From NCBI RefSeq assembly GCF_947242115.1, contig NC_074712.1, positions 43,839,838 to 43,903,837 of the forward strand: DNA of 64,000 bases, given 5' to 3'. Source of the stretch: Biomphalaria glabrata (Eukaryota; Mollusca; Gastropoda; Planorbidae). The translations under genes and the position numbers were made by a program. Shown piece by piece: positions 57,901 to 64,000 of the stretch (position 1 is the first letter of the stretch; every line of letters starts with the position of its first letter). The notes beneath the pieces were generated by a model. The model worked only from the letters and a program-made list of their open reading frames with translations, did no database searches and was not told the DNA's origin.

Positions 57901-60072
57901 AGTATTTAACTGTTTACACTCGTGCATAATGTTCCGGAGTGGTGGAACTAGCTTACTAGTTGTTATCATCGTAACTGCTGTCAAATTACAGTCAGTCAGC
58001 ATTGACCTGTTCTTATACTTTTTTTTTTTTTCAAAAAAAAGGTAAAGCATGTTCCCATATGTATTTACTCCCAAATAAAGTGAAAAAAGGTAAAGCAGCT
58101 TCTGGTAAAGAGCCATAAAAATTCAGTGGAAAAACTTGAACTACACATTCACTTTGCTTGTTGGTATGTCCTTTTGGAGTGGAATCAGCTTCTGTACTAA
58201 ATAGTGAACTGAGGGTTATTGAAAACTGGTTCTTAAGTTCTTGATGTCTTAAAATTTTCTTTTAAATTCTACAATAAGAAGTCCAAGTAAATCTTGCACT
58301 AGAAATGATAAGACCTGGAGAAATGAGTTATCTTTGTTTGAGAAGATTTAACATGCACATTCACTTTATCAGTAAACAACCCATTGCAATTATGTCGATG
58401 GCAAACAAGTCTTCCATATTAGAAACATTAGTAACAAAGTCAAAGTCAATATCGGTTAAAGAACATAACAATTTTTTCTATGAGATCTAATATTCTTTTC
58501 AATACATTGTCCATGCATGCTAAGCCAGTGATACCAAATGTTTTGCTTCCAAATCTTCAAGCAGGCTACTTCCCCATGAATAGGTAAGGGTATATTGTTG
58601 GGATATTGTTCTTTAATTTTATTAACAAACCAATGTTTTTCTTAGTCAAAGCACTGGCTCCATCAGATGATCAACTCTCTATCTTGCTCCATGCTAACAC
58701 TTTCAACATAGTTCTTCATAGCACGAATAAACTGGCCAGAGTTTTGTGTCTTTAACTAAATATTTCCACATATTGCCAATTAGTATAATTTTCGTTTTCT
58801 TCAAACTTTTTAGAATGACATGTATAGAGATTGTTTCTTTAGCCTCTTTATCATAAGTTTCAATAATTTATATAGAAATAATATATAGAAATAATAAAAG
58901 TTTAAAATTTTCATTTTTTTAAAGATATAATATGTAGGCACACCTAATATTTGTAGGTGTCAGTGGGTCGCATGTGGCCCACGTGTCGTAATTTGCCCAC
59001 CCCTGCAATAGAAGCTTGTGCACTCTTTTTTCACAGAACATACAGTCAGAAGGGGAAGGGGTAAAGTAGGATTTTGTTAAAAACTCTATTGATAAGCTCA
59101 ATGTCTTTATTCAAGTCTATTCCTTGGTCATGAAAAAATGAATACTGTATTGCAGACTTTAGTAGCCACTTGTAGTTTCTCAATAGAAATAACAATATAA
59201 ATAAAACATATTTCTATTTGATTGGACCACTAAAATCATCTACATGTATCTCCAATTTTATAAGCACCCAGCACAATAATCATTGCATTAAACAAATGTC
59301 AATGGCGAGTTTATCTGCTCCTCAGTTGAATATGAATCAGGAATAAAAGAACACACTGTAGCATGCAATGAAATGATACCTTCAATTAGTTTAAAACCAG
59401 TGAGTAATCTAAAGAAGCAAATAAACTCCTTTAAGTAGAGTAATTCCATCTAATAAAATGTCTATTTAATGAAAAAGCTCAGAACTGAATTGAATGCTTC
59501 ACAATATAAACTCCTATAACTTTGAATGTTCTTTTATGCTTTACATTGCTATCTAGCTATGCTATGCTTCTGAAAGCTAGTTAAGATGAAGGCAGTTTTT
59601 AGACTATGTTAAGTTTTTGGAAATTTTCTCTCATTCTTGTAAGCTCCTCCAGCGCTGACAATGTGTATAGATATAATGTATAAAATGTTCACTGTAAACA
59701 ATTTGTTTAAAGGCCAGCCCTTTTGTGCAGTTAACCACATTCTTTTGAATACCCCTGACAGCTATACTATGCCCCCAGGATAAAAGCTTATCTTAGTTTG
59801 AGAAATTCTTATTAAGATTAATTTATTTGAGCCAATTAACTTGAATTAACCCTATATCTTTCATAAAGTAGATAAACTTCAAATATAAAATGCATACAAA
59901 TATGAAGAGGTTGTTACTATATACTGGATTATATTTAAGAATGAAATTTAAAAAATGTACATTGCCAACTACTGTTGCTTTCCCAACTCCGATAGGTGCT
60001 ATTCCATACACAGATATGGCAATAATAAATATCAACACCTGTACAGTTGTTACCCAGTATGAAAAGTATGGT
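45477..60072 (-). CDS. iRhom: Inactive rhomboid (iRhom/RHBDF family), C-terminal 461 residues, nine exons
   Basis: The joined exons are 60072-59961, 57422-57348, 55998-55837, 54796-54705, 53497-53434, 50252-50070, 49276-49176, 47204-47051 and 45920-45477. All have AG/GT borders and matching phases, and give 461 codons. Order of parts: helix 1 with YGIAPIG; the lumenal iRhom homology domain with [19 protein letters not shown] and [44 protein letters not shown]; a histidine in [11 protein letters not shown]; and the tail [10 protein letters not shown]. These match vertebrate RHBDF1/2, recognised by eye. Known family role: ER/Golgi membrane pseudoproteases that bind ADAM17/TACE and EGF-like clients and control their trafficking or degradation. 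A proline precedes the position of the protease serine, as in other iRhoms. The start and cytoplasmic N-terminal domain are missing because the window ends upstream. Family assignment is very sure; the least certain junction is the donor at 59961. Confidence 0.96.
45921..47050 (-). other. iRhom last intron, nothing recognised
   Basis: AT-rich intron. No element ends or open frames of note. Confidence 0.6.
47051..47204 (-). CDS. iRhom: iRhom exon, rhomboid core helices
   Basis: This 154 nt exon starts after TCTGCCAG and ends GAG|gtaagc. It encodes [20 protein letters not shown] and then [19 protein letters not shown], the counterpart of the human [14 protein letters not shown] and SGVTGNLASAIFLPYRAE stretches. 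Two membrane helices are included. Confidence 0.97.
47946..48799 (+). mobile_element. 5'-truncated LINE with RT tail and C2H2 finger, 13 bp TSD
   Basis: TAGTTACAAATCT stands at both ends (47933-47945 and 48800-48812), a target-primed insertion mark. The plus frames read [44 protein letters not shown] and [17 protein letters not shown]. After two frameshifts (about 48500 and 48560) comes a finger, [21 protein letters not shown] (C-x2-C, then H-x4-H). It lies antisense in an iRhom intron. Only the last part of ORF2 is present. Confidence 0.95.
49176..49276 (-). CDS. iRhom: iRhom exon, entry to rhomboid core
   Basis: This 101 nt exon has a TAG acceptor and leaves GG at a GG|gtatgt donor. Its residues [13 protein letters not shown] and [15 protein letters not shown] match the start of the rhomboid membrane core (CGLLPF...DQFYRLWLSLFLHAG in human). 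The GG joins T of the next exon to encode glycine. Confidence 0.96.
49530..50005 (+). mobile_element. LINE reverse-transcriptase core fragment (CR1/Jockey-like)
   Basis: Reads [49 protein letters not shown], then in another frame [14 protein letters not shown] and a [11 protein letters not shown] end. These are RT motifs A (DFSKAFD) and B ([15 protein letters not shown]). One frameshift near 49775 and a stop near 49900 occur. It ends in a TA microsatellite, in an iRhom intron. Confidence 0.9.
50070..50252 (-). CDS. iRhom: iRhom exon, GRPCC and [15 protein letters not shown] motifs
   Basis: This 183 nt phase-0 exon (61 residues) ends CAG|gtaaat. It carries [32 protein letters not shown] and [13 protein letters not shown]. 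These match HMDC...[21 protein letters not shown] and RGYFHEEATLCSQ of vertebrate iRhom. The conserved cysteines are present. Confidence 0.97.
50940..51250. repeat. Possible dispersed repeat
   Basis: cttttatatagcgctactct...catgctcagagtgct resembles a common molluscan repeat by memory only; no second copy is in this window. Confidence 0.25.
51607..52667. mobile_element. piggyBac-like non-autonomous element, TTAA TSD
   Basis: TTAA lies on both outer sides (51603-51606 and 52668-52671). The ends are TCTTCTTAAGACGACGCA and, inverted, CCCTCTTAAGACGAAGCA (15 of 18 match; CCCT is the usual piggyBac start). No transposase frame is seen in its 1061 bp. It is in an iRhom intron. Confidence 0.75.
52770..52870. 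repeat. Small inverted repeat
   Basis: CTGTTCAGGTGGGG near 52788 is mirrored by CCCCACCTGACAG ending near 52866, with a loop of about 50 bases. It may be a short foldback element or the ends of a deleted one. Confidence 0.5.
53434..53497 (-). CDS. iRhom: iRhom exon, EW.DDITKWP motif
   Basis: This 64 nt exon starts after TCCACAG and ends CCT|gtaagc. One base completes a lysine codon, then 21 residues follow: FCNVPSS, then [14 protein letters not shown](D/E)DITKWPIC is a hallmark of the iRhom lumenal domain. Confidence 0.95.
54310..54470. repeat. Degenerate tandem repeat
   Basis: Repeated words tggattaaatgatc(a/c)attgattaagtgac with a spacing of about 48-55 bases, three diverged units. Confidence 0.6.
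54705..54796 (-). CDS. iRhom: iRhom exon, lumenal domain
   Basis: This 92 nt exon enters in phase 0 after TTGTTCAG and leaves two bases (AA) at a CCTAA|gtaaac donor. Its 30 residues include WYKW and TGSVCGQDP, the counterpart of SGSVCHQDPR in RHBDF1. The AA joins the A opening the next exon to give lysine. Confidence 0.92.
55837..55998 (-). CDS. iRhom: iRhom exon, cysteine-rich lumenal domain
   Basis: This 162 nt phase-0 exon has acceptor TTGTAG and donor AGT|gtaagt. Its 54 residues begin [15 protein letters not shown] and contain CC.RNDGSGC and a final SGC. The cysteines line up with the disulphide-rich iRhom homology domain of vertebrate RHBDF1/2. Confidence 0.95.
57348..57422 (-). CDS. 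iRhom: iRhom exon, start of lumenal domain
   Basis: This 75 nt phase-0 exon has a TTTTTTAG acceptor and a CAG|gtattt donor. Its 25 residues end in NMWIGPRQ, which leads into [12 protein letters not shown] of the next exon. That matches the N(F/I)W(V/I)[14 protein letters not shown] stretch of vertebrate iRhoms. Confidence 0.9.
57647..59005 (-). mobile_element. hAT element, GTF2IRD2-like transposase relic
   Basis: The ends are CAGGGGTGCACAACC and ...TTTGCCCACCCCTG (inverse CAGGGGTGGGCAAA). Flanks tgatagaa and caatagaa are probably a decayed 8 bp duplication. On the minus strand, [17 protein letters not shown] near 58630 and [20 protein letters not shown] near 58000 fit hAT transposases of the GTF2IRD2/ZBED type (KYRSMLTD.NL.A...ITTSKL is the C-terminal end). 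Many stops; old. It lies in an iRhom intron. Confidence 0.8.
59961..60072 (-). CDS. iRhom: iRhom exon with first transmembrane helix
   Basis: It follows a CATTTCAG acceptor and enters with one base (A) that completes a codon begun upstream. It encodes 37 residues: PYFSYWV, a hydrophobic helix, then YGIAPIGVG, which is the end of TM1 in iRhoms. The donor is read as AAT|gtacat; an alternative phase-0 donor seven codons earlier (ACA|gtagtt) cannot be excluded. Without splicing the frame runs on to 59823. Confidence 0.88.
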
Positions 60073-60616
60073 CTGAAATGACAATTTGAAAAAAATTAAA
60101 TACATAAATAAAACAAATTAAAAACATTTGTTTCAGCAAAAATTCAAAGGCAGCCCTTGTAAGAAAGTTGTAAACTTAACTATTCATTTCTTATTAAATG
60201 AGAATTGTGGATTAAGACTAACTACCTTTTAAATCTTGCTTTAAAAAAGATATGCATAGGCTACTTAGTTTTTAACAAACACAAGTGCGCCATTATTTTA
60301 ATTAATTTTAAAATCAAAATGTATGAGAAAATTTAAAATAGCAGCTACACTCATTTTGAGCAGTATAAAATTGATAATGAAATCATTCAAGTGTTGATAC
60401 TTTTTGCTATTTAAACAAGATGACCAGTCACAGCTTTTCCTTACAGAAGCTGCTATTAATTAAACATTACTTATACCGTTACGCAAAATGTGTATTCCTT
60501 ACGCAAAATCTCTAACAAATGACCGCCAGTACGCAAATATGAATTTAGCCCGTAGGGTTACACATTTCACATCCTTTTTTTTCCTTTTTAAACTATGTTA
60601 CAAGCGGTCACGGAGG

Positions 60617-60880
60617 TCACGCTAAGCCGTCCTATTGGGAAAAAAATAATTAGTAAAGGTGGGGTGAATATACTAGATCTATCTGGTGAAGAGAGCGCAC
60701 TGCGCTGTGTGTGACATTTTGGTACCATAGGTCAACTATTGATTGGTTCTTGATAGCTTACTAGTGGTCTTGAAGGTCACTCTAAGTTGTCTAATTGGGG
60801 AAAAAAGGGGGGTGAAGACATTGCGTTGTGTGTGATGTTTTGGTACCGTGAGTCAACTAATGATTGGTTCTTGATGGCCA
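60617..60880. repeat. Subterminal direct repeat upstream of a hAT ORF
   Basis: ggtcacgctaagccgtcctattggg...ggtaccataggtcaactattgattggttcttgat is repeated, diverged, at 60770-60878. Such repeats are common near hAT ends and may be transposase binding regions (inference). Confidence 0.65.
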
Positions 60881-60947
60881 ATTCAAACAAAAGTCGATGA
60901 AGACTATAATAGCCTTCAATTATTTTTCTGGTTCATTTGAATCGAGA

Positions 60948-62885
60948 ATGTCTAAGCGTGCAGCTTTTGAAAATATTGCTCCTTCTAATACAAAAAAAAG
61001 TTGACAAATTTTCAAAAAGTAATATACTGTTGAGTTTCCTTTTGTTAAAGTGGGATGAACATGTGAGTCAAATGCTAATTGTGAAATATGTAATTGTGAG
61101 TTTTCTATAAAGCATAGTGGAAAATTCGACATAAATACACACATTGCTAGCCAAAAACATGTCGATTTGTCAAAACGTGCGAAAGAGAGAAAGTCTATAA
61201 GTAGTTTTTTGCCAGTAAATATGATTCCAAAACAGACAATGAGGTTATTAGATCTGAAGTAATGCTAGTAGATCTGCAGTAGAAATGAACATACCATTGG
61301 CATGTCTCAACAAAACTGACGAAAGCTTTTAAAGCAATGTGGAACAGAAATTTCAATGCGGAAGATCTAAAGGAACTGCCATTGTAAAGGAGATAGCTGC
61401 AAAAGGTACGACAAGTCTTGCAGCAAGAATGCGGATGTTTTCTTTTACAATTTCCACAGATGGAAGCAATGACTTTGGAAGAAATAAACTTGTTCCAATA
61501 GTTATTCAAGTGTTAAATCTAGAATCTTCTGTTATAGAGTCTGAACTTCTCACAGTGCCAGCATGTGAGACATCTGCAACAGGTGAGACAATATTTACCC
61601 TTATTGAAAATGAGTTTAAAACTCACTCAGTACCATGGGAACATTGTATTTCTCTTGGCGCAGACAATGCTCCAGTAATGTCTGGAAAAGAGAAAGGAGT
61701 CTATGGATATATTTTGAAAAGAAATCCTAAAACTTTTTTTCTGGTTGTGTCTGTCATTTGATACACATTGCAGCATAAAAGGTGCATCAAGCTTTCCATT
61801 CAGTGTTGACCAACTTTTGATCAATGTTTTTATTATTTTAAAAGAAGCTGTGTCAGACAAAGCAACTGTAATTACAAACTCAAAGCTTTTGAAGCATGTC
61901 AGCACCAGGTGGCTGAGTATTAAGAGGTTTTTACAGAGGCTTCTGGAAAACTGGGAGCCTTTACTGGAATTTTTCAAATATCAAGAAAAACATGCAAAAT
62001 CAGTTTGTGAAAAGGCAGATAGCTTAAGAAAAATTTTCTCTTCACCTACTAACCGACTGATTTGTCATTTTCTGGTTGATGCTCTTCAACCATTTGATGA
62101 TGATGACATCATCATTGAATCGCAAAGTGCTTCTCCAATGGTTCATGTTCTAAGAAGAAGGCTTGAAAAGCTGATCCAATCCGTGCTCATTCATTTTGTC
62201 AAACCATCTGCCATGGTAAACAAAGATGTACTGGGGGTGAATATTGATGTAGCAACTAACTTAAAAGACTCCTCAGAAATTCACTTAGGTCAGTCAGCAA
62301 GTGACTTCAAGGAGAGAAAAGAAGAGGTTCACCCTAGACAGGAATGTCTGCAAGAATTTTTGGAAGCAGTCAAACAGTTTTATGTAACTTCTGTTAAATA
62401 TCTCACAAATAAGCTTCCACTTCAGCATGAGCTATTAAAACATGCTGAAATTGTAGATACATCCTTACATGATGTAGCTGATGGGAAAACTTCAGCCATT
62501 GATTACTTTGCTGATAAATTTCCTACCATAGTGCCAAAAAAAGCAACAGTAGCTGACATCCAACTGGAGTAAGCAACCTAGGTAATAACTGATAATACAT
62601 GCTGTGTAAGAGATAGACAAGATTCAACATGGTCAGCAATAGCAGAATTAAAAGAACATGAGAAAATATTTAAACTTCTGCCACAAATAATGATGTCAGT
62701 TCTGACTATTCCTCATTCATCTGCTCAATGTGAATGCATTTTCTCAATTGTGAGAAAAATAAGACTGATGCAAGAAGTAGCCTCAGTAATGACACTTTGG
62801 AAGCATTGCTTATAGCCAAATTAAGACCAGAAAATGCATTGGATAGAAAATATACTGATGTTGAGTTGAGAGATTTGATATGAAA
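60948..62885 (+). pseudogene. hAT transposase relic (BED-finger, SCAND3/ZBED-like)
   Basis: Plus strand, in the iRhom intron, antisense to iRhom. It starts at ATG 60948 (MSKRAAFENIAPSN). Parts: a C2H2-type finger, CEICNCEFSIKHSGKF to HIASQKH (61070-61160); catalytic region 1, FSFTISTDGSNDFG (61441-61480); LGADNAPVMSGKEKG (61658-61700); KHVSTRWLSIKRFL (61890-61935); and the C-terminal dimerisation LTIPHSSAQCECIFSIVRK (62702-62760). Frame breaks occur near 61010, 61740, 62571 and 62755, so it is inactive but nearly full length. Terminal inverted repeats were not found. Confidence 0.88.
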
Positions 62886-63277
62886 TCTCTGCAAAAGATA
62901 ATTAGAGACTATACAAATATAATTGTAAATACTTGATATAGATCCCAAAATACACATTTTGACCTTCAGTGTTACACATCTGGACTTTTTTAGGTAGGCA
63001 GGTCTGTTATACATATTGGAATTTTTTCTTTTCAGTTAAATGCTCTCTTCATCTTTCTTTGTCTTTGGACCATTACCCAGGTGCAACCATAAAATGATCT
63101 GTTACAGCTCTGTGACTTAAAACCAACAGAATAATATGTTTCATCCAAGAAGGCTAAGTAAAACAGGAGATGAAATATTACTTTATCAAAGATGAAGGAT
63201 GTCTTTGAGAAACTTTCAGTTGCTACATGAAAGGAACAGTAAGCTTATGGTTAGATGCAAGCTTAGAAAAAACAAGG

Positions 63278-63505
63278 TTACAAAGACAGTTTGTGTGGAA
63301 ACACAAACTCAAAATCGGCCCCCAAATTGGTCCACCCAGGCAGGCTTTAAAATTTTCAGAAAGAACATCCAAATGAAATTATATCAAAGACAAATGAGAG
63401 ATAAGAATGGAGAAAAAAGGTTGACAGATCTTGTGTAGTGCCCCAACGGTCCAGCAGATCAAAGGATAGGTGCAAGTTAATGCAAAGTTAGATGTGAACC
63501 TGGCC
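63278..63505 (+). repeat. Dispersed repeat with LINE-type 3' end (second copy)
   Basis: It matches 16361-16600 from ttacaaagacagtttgtgtg through ccccaacggtccagcag to gaacctggcctaac. Confidence 0.8.
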
Positions 63506-63507
63506 TA

Positions 63508-63772
63508 ACTAGTTCCCCTTTCAGACCCTGTGGTCTATAGGGCAGATGATGTAAAGTTCATCTGTTTTTGTGGCCTACGGTTAATGAGAGGTGTCATGTA
63601 GCCAGCACAACGACCAACCGTCTTTACTTTTCCCCAACTAATGTCAGGTACCCATTAGAGCTGGGTAGACTCAAAGGTGCCCAAGGATTCCGAAGTTGAA
63701 AATCCCAGTCTTCACTAGGATTCGAATTCGGGACCCTCAGTTCGGAAGATGAGCGCTTTACTGTGCCTCTCC
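63508..63772 (-). mobile_element. tRNA-derived SINE, nearly complete
   Basis: Minus strand: head GGCACAGTAAAGCGCTCATC, B box GAATTCGAATCCTAG, body gagtctacccagctctaatg, tail tctgaaaggggaactag. It directly abuts the repeat at 63278-63505, so the two may have moved together. Confidence 0.9.
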
Positions 63773-63879
63773 TGGTCTTCACTTGATGTAATTGTTTTGA
63801 AAATACTTCATCTCTTATTCGAATTCTCAAAATCAATACATTATTAAAAAAATGTTCAAGAAAATAAAGTTTATAAGAT

Positions 63880-64000
63880 TACTATTCGTTTTAAATTGGG
63901 TCTAAATTATAATGCATACTAATTAGCTTTTTCTCTTTAAAAAACTGCTTGCATAACTGATTTTAAAAATTAGATTTTTCGCTTTCAGGAAAAAAAAAGT
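63880..64000. repeat. Dispersed repeat running off the window
   Basis: aaactgcttgcata...cgctttcaggaaaaaaaaagt is like 1010-1070 and 17040-17070. Confidence 0.5.

Noticed and set aside
45477-60072. Active rhomboid protease
   Set aside because: The GPxG motif, the long cysteine-rich lumenal loop and the CIPFT..FCE tail are iRhom hallmarks, despite the serine at the catalytic position.

Overview
This 64 kb window is AT-rich, intron-rich animal DNA, most likely from a freshwater gastropod of the Biomphalaria/Bulinus type. That placement is an inference. It rests on long introns packed with repeats, a tRNA-derived SINE with intact A and B boxes in six copies, many gatctagatct-rich stretches, and truncated LINEs of kinds I associate with molluscs. 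I see nothing bacterial: no operons, no ribosome binding sites, no CRISPR array.

Two spliced host genes account for the real coding content. On the minus strand, nine exons between 60072 and 45477 encode the last 461 residues of an inactive rhomboid (iRhom/RHBDF family): the first transmembrane helix, the cysteine-rich lumenal domain, the rhomboid core and the stop. Every exon junction keeps frame. The cytoplasmic N-terminus must lie beyond the right edge. On the plus strand, 10.3-42.8 kb carries a chain of short, phase-compatible exons of a Pro/Tyr-rich protein I cannot name with certainty. Its first two coding exons share a GVK..ESDMFR motif, and the phases suggest more than one 3' end (stops at 19966, 38277 and perhaps 39358 and 42751).

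The rest is a dense deposit of mobile DNA. Many boundaries can be set from perfect target-site duplications. There are hAT elements at 5876-8651 (TSD TTTATAAC), 12663-16274 (GTCTTAGT), 26653-28711 (TGTTAGAG), 57647-59005, and a coding hAT relic at 60.9-62.9 kb. There are hAT MITEs at 7545-7954 (CTAGTAGA) and 11207-11867 (CTCTACAT), and a piggyBac-like TTAA element at 51607-52667. The elements are nested: the hAT at 5876 holds a fossil LTR-retroelement fragment that itself holds a MITE, and the hAT at 12663 sits in a LINE tail and holds another LINE. Two solo LTRs (3548-3789 and 22252-22979) each have ATAT duplications.

Tandem arrays are conspicuous: 22 bp x 10 (4631), 36 bp x 11.6 (12005), 42 bp x 8 (23339), 64/97 bp higher-order repeats (26.9-27.5 kb), 49 bp x 6 (33677) and about 30 copies of a 45/50 bp unit (40.1-41.6 kb). 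Several read through in more than one frame, so they produce long ORFs that are not genes.
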